A stretch of 35,266 nucleotides of DNA from Candidatus Diapherotrites archaeon CG08_land_8_20_14_0_20_34_12 (GCA_002779065.1 PEXL01000033.1:1-35266); one strand, 5' to 3'. Numbered from the stretch's first letter, positions 14,746 to 23,356 are shown. The notes: generated by a model from the sequence alone, not told the origin. Numbers and translations are program-made.

Positions 14746-15270
14746 ATGGATTTCTTTGATATTGTTGAAAAAAGAAGATCAATACGGTCATTTAAAGATA
14801 AACAAATTGAAAAAGAAAAATTGGACAAAATTTTGAATGCTGCTTATTTGGCACCTTCTGCTGGAAATCTGCAGGCAAGAAAAATTCTTGTGATAACAAA
14901 ACCTGAAGAAAAAAAGCAATTATGCGAAGCTTCTTTAGGGCAAAACTGTTTGAAAGAAGCTCCTGTTATTTTAGTTTTCTTTGCAATTCCAAAAGAATCT
15001 GAACAGAAATTCGGCGCTAGGGGTAGAGAGTTATATGCAATGCAGGATGCAACTATTGCTTGCACATTTGCAAATCTAGCTGCTACTGCTTTAGGATTAG
15101 CTAGTGTTTGGGTTGGCGCATTCCATGAAGACAGCATAATAAAGGCATTAAGTGCGCCTGTTGATTGTGTTCCAGTAGCTATGCTGCCAATCGGCTATGC
15201 TAATGAAAAGCCCAAGGAGAGAAGCAGAAAAAACTGGGAAGATATTTTTGTAAAGGAAAAATTTGAATAA
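14746..15270 (+). CDS. Nitroreductase-family flavoprotein
   Basis: The family start is clear: a short helix, RRSIRSFKDK with FMN-phosphate-binding arginines at residues 10-14, then APSAGNLQ near 43-50. The DATIACTFANLAATALGLASVWVGAF stretch near 103-128 forms the dimer/FMN helix, and LPIGYANEKP near 147 is the conserved C-terminal turn. At 174 residues it is a compact member. Enzymes of this fold use NAD(P)H and FMN to reduce nitro compounds, quinones or enones; the native substrate is unknown. An upstream in-frame start at 14677 adds 23 residues with no family match, and a GGGG site lies just before the ATG at 14746. Confidence 0.88.
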   Translation: MDFFDIVEKRRSIRSFKDKQIEKEKLDKILNAAYLAPSAGNLQARKILVITKPEEKKQLCEASLGQNCLKEAPVILVFFAIPKESEQKFGARGRELYAMQDATIACTFANLAATALGLASVWVGAFHEDSIIKALSAPVDCVPVAMLPIGYANEKPKERSRKNWEDIFVKEKFE

Positions 15271-15284
15271 AAAAATCCAAACAA

Positions 15285-15298
15285 AACCTTTTTATATT
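15285..15298 (+). promoter_or_regulatory. BRE/TATA box of the RNase P RNA gene
   Basis: AAACC followed by TTTTTATATT is centred about 26 bases before the mature RNase P RNA 5' end at 15319, exactly the spacing of an archaeal TATA box to the transcription start. Confidence 0.7.
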
Positions 15299-15318
15299 CC
15301 AGCAAAGGGTATTCAGTA

Positions 15319-15696
15319 GGAAGTAGTGGAAGGCTAGCTTACGGAGACTGCATTAATGCAGTTTTCTGAGGAAAGTCCGCCCTCCCCGTCTTTTCTTTCT
15401 TTTAGAAAAAGAAAGAAAATATAGGTTGTCAAAAGAAAGAAAACTTTTTTTTGGCAAACCCTGAAAGGGAATGCTCGAAAGGGCATCTTTGGGAACAGAA
15501 ACGAACCTGCAAAGAATTACTGTGATTTAAATTGAGTTTTCTTTGAAAGGATGAAACGGCCTGAAGTTGGGAGCAAGTTTAAAACGCTAAGACGAATGCT
15601 AGCAAGCTTGGCAGGTTTAAATCCTGCGAAGTTCTTCAATGAACTTTACTGCAAATGCAGGGCTTAACAGAAGGTGGCTTACTCTCCACTGCTTCC
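15319..15696 (+). ncRNA. rnpB: RNase P RNA (archaeal type-A-like)
   Basis: This is the catalytic RNA that matures tRNA 5' ends. The ends pair as stem P1 over 12 bases (15319-15330 with 15685-15696). Conserved region I reads GAGGAAAGTCCGC at 15368-15380, region II ACAGAAACGAACC near 15496-15508, region IV ACGAATGCTAGC near 15593, and region V ACAGAAGGTGGCTTAC at 15667-15682. Between regions I and II is an unusual insertion: a perfect 13-base-pair hairpin with a pyrimidine 5' arm and purine 3' arm, followed by AAATATAGGTTG and a second purine/pyrimidine stem. The 378-base total is longer than I expect for archaeal RNase P RNA. Confidence 0.93.
15391..15454. repeat. Hairpin insertion within RNase P RNA
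   Basis: 15391-15403 pairs perfectly with 15407-15419 around an AGA loop. AAATATAGGTTGTC follows at 15417-15430, and its GGTTG...AAAGAAAG continues into imperfect pairing with the T-rich run and GGCAAACC up to about 15460. The sequence composition is unlike the rest of the RNA and like the hairpin runs at 13294-13337 and 15700-15880. Confidence 0.65.
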
Positions 15697-15881
15697 GACT
15701 TTTTCTTTTCTCTTTTCTTTTGGCACAAATAAAACTTAGCAGTTTTATTGTGCATTAAAATCCCTTGAATTTTAATTGCAACCTATATTTCCAAATAAAA
15801 TTCCGAGGAATTTTATTGGGCCAGTAAAACCTAAGGTTTTACTTGGTTCTTTTCTCTTTCGCAAAGAGAAAAGAAAAGGCG
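15697..15881. repeat. Array of five AT-rich hairpins after RNase P RNA
   Basis: No gene is seen. The stretch holds a pyrimidine tract (about 15699-15725), then stem-loops in close order: GCACAA/TTGTGC extended through TAAAAC/GTTTTA (about 15727-15756), ATTAAAAT/ATTTTAAT (15754-15776), AATAAAATTCC/GGAATTTTATT (about 15795-15818), AGTAAAACCT/AGGTTTTACT (about 15824-15844), and a 13-base-pair TTCTTTTCTCTTT/AAAGAGAAAAGAA hairpin with CGC loop (about 15847-15875). The minus strand at 15790-15778 reads AAATATAGGTTGC, the motif shared with the other hairpin sites. Some of it may act as an RNase P RNA trailer or terminator. Confidence 0.65.
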
Positions 15882-15885
15882 GAAT

Positions 15886-15897
15886 GAATTTAAATAT
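15886..15897 (+). promoter_or_regulatory. TATA box for the PEPCK gene
   Basis: AATTTAAATATG lies about 30 bases before the ATG at 15924, which suits a leaderless or nearly leaderless archaeal transcript. Confidence 0.45.
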
Positions 15898-15923
15898 GAT
15901 ATAACATTACCATTAAGGACTAA

Positions 15924-17819
15924 ATGGAAAACGTTTTGGGCTATTTGAAGGAAAAATTGGGCAAAGAGCATTTTAGCAGAATTAAAAAGATAAAAAATGC
16001 TGCTGTACACGAATTCATTGCAAGATATGTTGAATTGTGCAATCCTGCAAGCGTATATGTCTGCACTGATTCTGAAGAGGATTTGGAGTATGTCAGGAAA
16101 AAAGCCCTAGAAAATAAAGAAGAAGCATTGCTAAGCAATCCAAACCATACAATTCATTTTGATAATTATTATGACCAAGGCAGGGACAAGGAGGGAACAA
16201 GATTTTTGCTGCCCAAGGGCACTGATTTAGGCCCTGAAATTAATTCAAGTGAAAGAGAGCAGGGATTAAAAGAAATCCACGAAATACTGAAAGGCATAAT
16301 GGAAGGAAGGGAATTGTTTGTAACGTTTTTTTGTTTGGGACCAAACCATTCTGAATTCAGCATCCCCGCAATACAGTTGACTGATTCAAGCTATGTTGCC
16401 CATAATGAAGATTTACTGTATAGGGGTGGGTACCTCGAATTTTTAGAGTTAAAAGAGGGGGAAGAATTTTTCAAATTTGTGCATTCCCAAGGAGAATTAC
16501 AAGAAGCAGGCCTAGGGTTAAAGGTAAGCAAAAACCTTGGGAAGAGAAGGGTGTATATGGATCTGGAAGATAAAATAATATACAGCACAAATACGCAGTA
16601 TGGCGGCAATACTATAGGCTTGAAGAAACTTGCAATGCGCCTGGCAATGAGGAAAGCAGACAGGGAAGGCTGGTTAGTTGAACACATGCTATTGATAGGC
16701 ATCAAAGGGCCAAAAGGACGCATTACTTATTTTGGGGGGGCATTCCCTTCAATGTGCGGGAAAACAAGCACTGCAATGCTTGAGGGAGAAACCATTGTCG
16801 GGGATGACATCGCTTATGTTAGAAATATTAATAGCAAAGCAATGGCAGCAAATGCAGAGAAAGGGATATTTGGGATTATTGATGGAATAAATACTGTGTA
16901 TGACCCATTGCAATGGAAAATACTGCATTCAGACAAAGAGGTAATTTTTTCAAATGTTTTAATAAACGAGGGAAAACCTTATTGGAATGATATGGTCATT
17001 AAGATTCCAGAAGCAGGGATTAACCATTCTGGAGATTGGGTCAAGGGAAAAAAGGATGAAAAAGGGAAAGAAATTCCTGCATCGCACAAGAATGCACGGT
17101 TTACCTTTAGCTTAGATTCCCTTGAGAATGTAGATAAAAAATTGCATGACCCGCAAGGAGTAGAATTGCAAGGAATTATTTATGGAGGCAGAGATAGTGA
17201 TACCTGGGTGCCTGTGAGAGAGGCAATTGATTGGGAACATGGGATTACCTTAGGCGGGGCTTCTTTAGAATCTGAAACAACTGCTGCAACATTAGGGTGT
17301 GAGGGGCTGCGAGAATTTAACCCTATGAGTAATTTGGATTTTTTATCAATACCAATTGGCAAATATATAAAAAATAATTTGGAATTCAGCAAGAAATTAG
17401 AAAAAAAGCCAAAGATTTTTTCAGTGAATTATTTCCTAAAGGACAAGGAAGGAAAATGGCTAAACCATAAGAATGACAAACATGTTTGGCTGAAATGGAT
17501 GGAGTTAAGGGCATATAATGAAGTTAACACAATCAAAACCCCGATTGGCTTGCTGCCAAAATATTTGGATTTAAAAGAACTGTTTAAAGAAGTGCTTGGA
17601 AAGGATTATTCAAAAGAGGATTATGAAAAACAATTTAAGATAAGGGTTCCAGAAAACCTGGCAAAGGTTGAAAGAATATTGCAGATTTACAGGACAAGGG
17701 TAAAGGATACGCCAAAAGAATTGTTCCTCATATTAGAAAAGCAAAAGAAATTATTGGAAGAAACAAAAGAAAAATATGGGGAATACATTTCTCCGGAAAA
17801 ATTCGCTGATTATGCCTAG
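15924..17819 (+). CDS. pckG: Phosphoenolpyruvate carboxykinase (GTP)
   Basis: This enzyme interconverts oxaloacetate plus GTP with phosphoenolpyruvate, CO2 and GDP, the first step of gluconeogenesis from C4 acids, in the cytosol. The GTP-type P-loop FPSMCGKTSTAM lies near residues 274-285 with the reactive cysteine at 278, followed by the GDDIAYVR metal-binding kinase-2 box near 293. The guanine-binding region includes a YGGRDSDTWVPV segment near 417, and a METT-like SETTAAT stretch follows near 451. The length of 631 residues is normal for the GTP form; the ATP form is shorter with a different P-loop. It starts a short rightward pair with alaS, separated by 60 bases. Confidence 0.93.
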   Translation: MENVLGYLKEKLGKEHFSRIKKIKNAAVHEFIARYVELCNPASVYVCTDSEEDLEYVRKKALENKEEALLSNPNHTIHFDNYYDQGRDKEGTRFLLPKGTDLGPEINSSEREQGLKEIHEILKGIMEGRELFVTFFCLGPNHSEFSIPAIQLTDSSYVAHNEDLLYRGGYLEFLELKEGEEFFKFVHSQGELQEAGLGLKVSKNLGKRRVYMDLEDKIIYSTNTQYGGNTIGLKKLAMRLAMRKADREGWLVEHMLLIGIKGPKGRITYFGGAFPSMCGKTSTAMLEGETIVGDDIAYVRNINSKAMAANAEKGIFGIIDGINTVYDPLQWKILHSDKEVIFSNVLINEGKPYWNDMVIKIPEAGINHSGDWVKGKKDEKGKEIPASHKNARFTFSLDSLENVDKKLHDPQGVELQGIIYGGRDSDTWVPVREAIDWEHGITLGGASLESETTAATLGCEGLREFNPMSNLDFLSIPIGKYIKNNLEFSKKLEKKPKIFSVNYFLKDKEGKWLNHKNDKHVWLKWMELRAYNEVNTIKTPIGLLPKYLDLKELFKEVLGKDYSKEDYEKQFKIRVPENLAKVERILQIYRTRVKDTPKELFLILEKQKKLLEETKEKYGEYISPEKFADYA

Positions 17820-17879
17820 ATTCCGTGCACATGTAGCTAATTCTAATGGTTTTTAACTGTTTTCCTCCTATTTGCATAC

Positions 17880-20555
17880 ATGGCAAACAAGGAAGAACTA
17901 AGAAAACAATTTACCAAGGAATGGGAAAAACATTACAAGATTGAATTCCTTGTGAAGAAGGGTTTCCAAAGGAAACAATGCAAAAAATGCGGGCGCTATT
18001 TTTGGTCTCTTGATTCAAACAGGAATGTATGTGCAGATTCTACTTGCGCTAGGTATGATTTCATTGGGAAAGGCACCACAAATATGGGCTATGTTGAAAC
18101 ATGGAGGGAAATTGAAAAATATTTCACAAAAAAAGGGCATGTTTCAATTCCAAGGTATCCTACTGTTTGCAGATGGAGAGATGATTTATACTTTACAAAT
18201 GCATCAATCATTGATTTTCAGCCTTATGTTGTTTCCGGAGAAATTGAACCTCCGGGAAATCCTTTAATTGTTCCGCAAGCATCCTTGAGATTTGGGGATA
18301 TTGAAAATGTCGGCGTAACAGGGCAGCATTACTCTTCATTCATCATGTTCGGGCAGCATGCATTCAACTCGCAAAAAACAGGGCTGTTTTACTGGAAGAA
18401 TGAAGCATTGGAACATGATTTTACTTATGTCACAAAAATTTTAGGAATAAAACCAGAAAAATTATGTTTCCAGGAAGAAGTATGGGCCGGCGGCGGAACA
18501 TTTGGGCCTTGCATTGAATATTGTGCAGATGGTGTTGAACTTGGGAATTGCGTTTTTATGCAATTCAAAGAACTTCCTGGAGGAAAATATGAAGAATTGA
18601 AAACAAAGGTTATTGATATGGGTGCTGGCTTGGAAAGACTGGCTTGGTTTACTAATGGAACACCAACAAGTTATGATATTACATTTGAGCAGGTTTTGAA
18701 AAAAATGTTAAAATATGCTGGATTGAAAATTGACAGAAAACTGTTTGAAAGATATGCAAAATTGTCCGGCGCTTTGGATGCGGATGGTGCAGATTTGAAA
18801 AAAGAATGGGAGATACTCGCAAAGAAATTAGAGTATGATAAAAAAGAATTAATGAATACAATAAGGCCGGTACAAGCCATCTATGCAATTGCTGATCATT
18901 TAAAAACAATTTTATATGCAACAACAGACGGAATGCTTCCAAGCAATTCCGGCGGAGGATATAATTTGAGAATTTTGTTAAGAAGGTGCTTCGGCTTTAA
19001 TGAAGAATTTTCCCTAAACATGAACCTGCCAGAAATTCTGTTTGAACATGCAGAAGCATTGAAGGATTTTGATTATACTTTAAAGGAAGGGGTGCCAACA
19101 GCAGCAGCAGTTGTTGGGGAAGAATTCAAGAAATATAAAAGTACAACAGAAAGGGGCAGTGTGCTTGTTTCTACTTTGCTTGATAAGGCCAAAAAAGGGG
19201 AAAAGATTTCAAATGAAAAAATGGTTGAATTGTATGAATCACATGGAATCCCAATGGAATTCATTGCTGAACAAGCAAAGAAGAAAAATATTGATTTGGA
19301 AATACCTGCAAATTTTTACGGGATGCTAGCAAAGAAGAATGAAAAAACAATTGAAAAAATAAGCAGGGAAATTGATGTTTCAAAATTCAAAAAAACAGAA
19401 GAATTATTTTATATTGACAGATATTTGCAGGAATTTGATGCCAAGGTGCTAGGAATAATTGATAATGCAATTATTTTAGATAAAACATTGTTCTATGCAG
19501 AGTCTGGCGGGCAGGAATCTGATACCGGCTTTTTAAATGATATTAAAGTTGAAGAAGTACAGAAGAAAGAAGGGATATTTTTACACTATGTTGAAAATAC
19601 AAGGAAATTTAAGGTTGGGCAGACTGTTATCGGTAAAATAAATTGGGAGAGAAGGCATGCTTTGATGAAACACCATACTGCAACCCATTTGTTAAATGCA
19701 GCATGTAGGGAAGTATTGGGAAAGCATACCTGGCAGGCTGGAGCACATAAAAAAGAAAACGAATCCCATTTGGATATTACTCATTACAAGCATATTACTG
19801 ATGAAGAAATGAGAACTATTGAATTGCTTGTTAATAGATGGATACAAGCAAATTATGAAGTGAAAATGTTTTCATTGATGAGAAATGAAGCCGAAGCAAA
19901 ATATGGCTTTAGATTATATCAGGGTGGATATGTTCCCGGCAAAGTACTAAAAATTGTTGAAATTCCAACTGTGGATGTGGAAGCATGCGGTGGAACACAT
20001 GTTTCAAGAACTGGGGAGTTAGGATTCTTCAAGATTCTGAAAAAAGAATCCATCCAGGATGGTGTTGAAAGAATTACTTTTGCAACAGGGTTGGCTGCTT
20101 TGGCAAAAATAAATGAACAGGAAGATTTGCTTACAAAAGCTGCTGAGAATTTGAGTGTTCCCAAACAGGATCTGGCAAAAGCTACTGAGCGCTTTTTTAA
20201 GGAATGGAAGGAGCAGAAGAAAATAATTGAAAAAACGCAGGAATCCAATTCTAAATCGAAAATTGATGAATTGGCAAACAGCAAAGAGAAGATAATTAAG
20301 AAATATTTAACAGGGATTGATGGAAATGCTTTATTTGGAATTGCAAAAGAGCTTTCTTTAAAGAAAAAAGATTCTCTCATTATGCTTGGATCTGAAAATA
20401 ATCTGGTAATAATTTCAGGAAATGAGTGCAAGGGAGATGCAAAGGCAGAATTGGAAAAAATCTTGAAAAAATGCCAGGGAAACGGCGGCGGGAACAGCAA
20501 AATTGCCCGCGCTTTAATAAAAGATGCTGCTTGCTTGGAAAAATCCCTATCTTAA
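17880..20555 (+). CDS. alaS: Alanyl-tRNA synthetase, archaeal type
   Basis: The enzyme attaches alanine to tRNA-Ala and edits Ser/Gly mischarging. The N-terminal zinc module (C34, C37, C51, C56 in a CxxC...CxxxxC layout), which is absent from bacterial AlaRS, identifies the archaeal form. The class II catalytic core follows, with RYPTVCRWRDDLYFTNASI near residue 97 and GAGLERLAWF near 248. The editing domain carries HHTATH near 598 and CGGTH near 703, the four zinc/editing residues. The C-terminal part has a coiled coil (about 740-815) and a glycine-rich C-Ala segment (QGNGGGNSKIARA). At 891 residues it is full length and undamaged. Confidence 0.96.
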   Translation: MANKEELRKQFTKEWEKHYKIEFLVKKGFQRKQCKKCGRYFWSLDSNRNVCADSTCARYDFIGKGTTNMGYVETWREIEKYFTKKGHVSIPRYPTVCRWRDDLYFTNASIIDFQPYVVSGEIEPPGNPLIVPQASLRFGDIENVGVTGQHYSSFIMFGQHAFNSQKTGLFYWKNEALEHDFTYVTKILGIKPEKLCFQEEVWAGGGTFGPCIEYCADGVELGNCVFMQFKELPGGKYEELKTKVIDMGAGLERLAWFTNGTPTSYDITFEQVLKKMLKYAGLKIDRKLFERYAKLSGALDADGADLKKEWEILAKKLEYDKKELMNTIRPVQAIYAIADHLKTILYATTDGMLPSNSGGGYNLRILLRRCFGFNEEFSLNMNLPEILFEHAEALKDFDYTLKEGVPTAAAVVGEEFKKYKSTTERGSVLVSTLLDKAKKGEKISNEKMVELYESHGIPMEFIAEQAKKKNIDLEIPANFYGMLAKKNEKTIEKISREIDVSKFKKTEELFYIDRYLQEFDAKVLGIIDNAIILDKTLFYAESGGQESDTGFLNDIKVEEVQKKEGIFLHYVENTRKFKVGQTVIGKINWERRHALMKHHTATHLLNAACREVLGKHTWQAGAHKKENESHLDITHYKHITDEEMRTIELLVNRWIQANYEVKMFSLMRNEAEAKYGFRLYQGGYVPGKVLKIVEIPTVDVEACGGTHVSRTGELGFFKILKKESIQDGVERITFATGLAALAKINEQEDLLTKAAENLSVPKQDLAKATERFFKEWKEQKKIIEKTQESNSKSKIDELANSKEKIIKKYLTGIDGNALFGIAKELSLKKKDSLIMLGSENNLVIISGNECKGDAKAELEKILKKCQGNGGGNSKIARALIKDAACLEKSLS

Positions 20556-20584
20556 TTATCTTAGGATACTGTTTTAAATTATAT

Positions 20585-20748
20585 CAAAGGACATAAATAA
20601 TGATATAAAATTTGTCCTTTGGCACAGTGTGGGATACTATAAAAAATTATGACTAAGCAATATTTTATAAAAATATATTACTTTAACATCTCACACTGTG
20701 ATAGCTATAAAAAGACATTTAAAAAATTACCCTAAGTAATGTCTTTTT
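20585..20748. repeat. Three consecutive stem-loops between alaS and the peptidase gene
   Basis: Arms at 20585-20593 and 20613-20621 are nine-base perfect inverted repeats. Arms at 20623-20635 and 20688-20700 pair over 13 bases with one G-U. Arms at 20709-20719 and 20738-20748 are 11-base perfect inverted repeats with the last arm ending in five T. No ORF of note lies here. The sequence GGATACT followed by AT-rich DNA and AATTAT occurs twice (near 20564 and 20632). It may be an uncharacterised structured RNA, tandem terminators, or operators for the peptidase gene. Confidence 0.55.
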
Positions 20749-20772
20749 ATATTAAATAAGACTAATTCTAGT

Positions 20773-21393
20773 ATGGGTTTCCTAGATTTTTTGTTTGGAC
20801 GCCAAATTCTAAATGACAAAAGAAGGGATGCTGTCACAGCATTTAGAAAAAAAGCAATTGCAACTTTGGAAGAATTGGCAAGGGAAACAAAAAGCGAGAT
20901 TGATAAAGAACTCTATTACCATATGATAGAAAATGTAAAAAATAATCCTCTTGTTTTCTATCCTAGGAAAAACATAAAGGAAGAGATTGTAAATTATGGG
21001 CCATTTCAAAGTGTTAGCGTTACTAAGGGAGAGCATGTTAGTGCATACACCCAAATAACTAAGGGATCGGAACAGCATATTGTTAAAAGTGATTATATAA
21101 ATCTGCCAGCAGAGCATGTTTTCCATGGGGACAAAATGACTGTTGACGGGGTTTTCACAATTGCGCATGAGTATGCGCATTTTCCAAAGCCTGTGTTAGG
21201 GCCTTTTGCACAAAGATATAGATTAAATCATGAGCAGGCAGAGGAATTGGCTGCGGATATTCTTTCTGCAAAGCTTGCTGCAAGACTGGGTTTTAATGAA
21301 GCGCAGATAATGCCTCATTTTTACGGTCGCGAAATAGTTTATGGTTCCTTTCCTTTTATGGCCTGGATAAAGAAGGTTGTAGAAAGAAAATAA
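20773..21393 (+). CDS. Predicted zinc metallopeptidase (HExxH)
   Basis: The zincin motif HEYAH at 132-136 gives two zinc ligands and the catalytic glutamate. A helix 22 residues on (QAEELAADILSAKLAAR, residues 155-171) has the ExxxD pattern that supplies the third ligand in gluzincin-like peptidases. The N-terminal 70 residues are basic and helical. There is no signal peptide or clear membrane helix, so it is probably cytosolic. At 206 residues it resembles small DUF-type or M78-like peptidases, but I do not recognise a named family. It is preceded by an unusual three-hairpin region and followed by a bidirectional terminator. Confidence 0.68.
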   Translation: MGFLDFLFGRQILNDKRRDAVTAFRKKAIATLEELARETKSEIDKELYYHMIENVKNNPLVFYPRKNIKEEIVNYGPFQSVSVTKGEHVSAYTQITKGSEQHIVKSDYINLPAEHVFHGDKMTVDGVFTIAHEYAHFPKPVLGPFAQRYRLNHEQAEELAADILSAKLAARLGFNEAQIMPHFYGREIVYGSFPFMAWIKKVVERK

Positions 21394-21421
21394 TAAAAAT
21401 ATCAAAATAAAAAAATAGAAA

Positions 21422-21444
21422 AAAGGAGAATAAAATTCTCCTTT
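21422..21444. terminator. Bidirectional terminator-like hairpin
   Basis: AAAGGAGAAT and ATTCTCCTTT are perfect ten-base inverted repeats around AAA, with A-rich sequence on the left and T-rich on the right. It lies between the convergent peptidase and cysteine-repeat protein genes. Confidence 0.6.
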
Positions 21445-21461
21445 CTGATTAAAGTTTAAAT

Positions 21462-23237
21462 TTATTTTCCGCCGAAGAAACTACTAAACCATTTGAAGAA
21501 TCCAAAGAAAAGATTTGGGGTTTCTCCTTGCGTGGTTGTTGAACCCTGCCCTCCTTCTGTTTGGGTTGATGTGGATTGTGAAGTTTCTACTTCTGCTGAG
21601 AATTTCTTGAACAATTCTTTAACTTGGCAGTCCTTTGCTTCAAAGCCGTCAGTGCATACTTTTATCTTACAGCCTTCTGGGCTTTTGTATTCCTTGCATT
21701 CAACACTTTCAACCGGTGCTGTTGCTGTAGCTGATGATGATGTAGCTGAGGTTACTTCTGTAGGGGTTGCCGTTGTTGTGCTGGTTGTTGTAGAAACTGC
21801 TGTTGTGGGGCATATCTTTGAAGAAGTGCCATCCTCACATTCTTTTATTATGCAGCCTTTGTCATCCTTAGCATCCTTACAGTTGATGGTTGGTTTATCA
21901 CAATTGCTTGCTTTGTATCCGTTTGTACATTCTTTTATTTCACAACCTGCATCATCCTTGTAAACCTTACACTCAACATTTTGGGCAGTATGCGGACAAT
22001 ATTTCTTCTTGGCCCCATTTTCACATTCAGTGATTATGCAGCCAGAATCATTCTTGTATTCTTTGCAGTTTATTGTTGGTTCAGGGCATGAAACATATTC
22101 CTTGCCGTCAGTGCATTTCTTAACTGTGCAGCCATCTTCCCTTGTATAAACCTTACACTCTACTGGTTTCCCTATATCACAGTCCCTTGTTTCATAGCCG
22201 TTAGAACATCTTTTTACAATGCAGCCTTTTTCATCCTTGAATGTTTTGCATTCAACAACAGGGCAAATGTTTTCAAGCTTGCACGTGTTCAGGAAATAAC
22301 CGTCAGTACAAGAAATTATTGTACAATTATTCTCAAGGTACTTTTTACATTCAATTGTTTGGAATATTACTGGTTCTTTACATTTAACCTGCTTGCAACC
22401 ATTCTGTTCATATATTTCAAAATCAAGCTTTTTTTCCTTGCATTTTGCCACTATATTCTCAACTGCTTCCGGCGTAGGGCATATTGTTCCTGATGCATAG
22501 CATTTTACCATTCTACAGCCAGACTGATCAGGATATGTTTGAACCTCCATCCCAGCCTCTTTGCATAATGCAATCTTTTTTTCGAGTTCATTGCTTGAAG
22601 GGCATATTGACTCAAGGCATTGCACTTGCTTACATTGCAATGAATCAAAATAATATTTATAATCCAACTTATTCGACTTACATTTTTTGATTATTTCATC
22701 AAGGTTATCTTCAGTTGGACATATTATCTGCTGAACAGCACATCTTACAGATTCGCAGCCAGAACTCTCCATATAATATTCGTAGTGTAAATTTAATTCT
22801 TTACACTTTTTTATCAAATCATCGATATATGGGCTTTGGCATTTCTGCTCTGATGTTACTCCAGTTGTACTTGTAGTAGCTGAACTGCATTTCACCATTT
22901 TGCAGCCAGAAGAATCAACCCTAATATCATAAATGCCTCCTTTTTCCTTGCACATAATTATTTGTTTGGTAAGTTCACCTTCTGATATGCATTTGAGCGT
23001 TAAAATTGAAGTTACTGAAGTGGTTTCGCTTGTTGTAGGTGTTTCAACTGGAATTGCAACACATTTCACAAATTTGCAGCCATCATCGCCAGCAAATGTA
23101 TCATAACCCAATCCATTTTCCTTGCATGCTAGGATGTCTATTGTAAGTTCTTCATCTGATTTGCATTGCGCCTGTGAAAAAACAAAAGGCAATGCAAAAA
23201 GAAGAACAAATAGCATAACTAAAAAAATCTTATTCAT
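21462..23237 (-). CDS. Large secreted cysteine-rich repeat protein
   Basis: I know no named family. From the ATG at 23237, chosen for the GGAGG site seven bases upstream and the signal peptide MNKIFLVMLFVLLFALPFVFS, the protein has 591 residues. It has six repeats of about 35-45 residues of type A (C-x9-14-CK-x13-16-C-x-x-V/M-x-C, each ending GCKMVKC-like), then seven repeats of about 25 residues of type B (C-K-x-Y/F, then GC-x-I/V-x-x-C and NG/DG before a fourth cysteine). A Ser/Thr-rich linker separates the sixth and seventh type B repeats and a second precedes the C-terminus. The C-terminus is short and aromatic (LFFGFFKWFSSFF) and might bind membrane. Regular cysteine spacing implies disulfide-stapled small modules. 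It is transcribed alone. Confidence 0.78.
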   Translation of the reverse strand: MNKIFLVMLFVLLFALPFVFSQAQCKSDEELTIDILACKENGLGYDTFAGDDGCKFVKCVAIPVETPTTSETTSVTSILTLKCISEGELTKQIIMCKEKGGIYDIRVDSSGCKMVKCSSATTSTTGVTSEQKCQSPYIDDLIKKCKELNLHYEYYMESSGCESVRCAVQQIICPTEDNLDEIIKKCKSNKLDYKYYFDSLQCKQVQCLESICPSSNELEKKIALCKEAGMEVQTYPDQSGCRMVKCYASGTICPTPEAVENIVAKCKEKKLDFEIYEQNGCKQVKCKEPVIFQTIECKKYLENNCTIISCTDGYFLNTCKLENICPVVECKTFKDEKGCIVKRCSNGYETRDCDIGKPVECKVYTREDGCTVKKCTDGKEYVSCPEPTINCKEYKNDSGCIITECENGAKKKYCPHTAQNVECKVYKDDAGCEIKECTNGYKASNCDKPTINCKDAKDDKGCIIKECEDGTSSKICPTTAVSTTTSTTTATPTEVTSATSSSATATAPVESVECKEYKSPEGCKIKVCTDGFEAKDCQVKELFKKFSAEVETSQSTSTQTEGGQGSTTTQGETPNLFFGFFKWFSSFFGGK

Positions 23238-23356
23238 AATATCCTCCTCTCCGCGCATGATACTAAAAATTAGCAAATCACGCAATATTTATAGCCATAA
23301 ATAAGATTATTCATATTTTAAAGATTACTTTCTGGGAAAATAAATTATTTCCTGAA

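Noticed and set aside
15697..15885. CRISPR array
   Set aside because: The hairpins differ in sequence and spacing and there are no identical repeats or spacers, and no cas gene is in the window.
19919..20500. 193-codon frame antisense to alaS
   Set aside because: It lies wholly within the conserved C-terminal part of alaS and has no recognisable protein features.
21493..21963. 156-codon frame antisense to the cysteine-repeat protein
   Set aside because: It reads the complement of a repetitive gene, has low-complexity Val/Ser content and no Shine-Dalgarno or family match.
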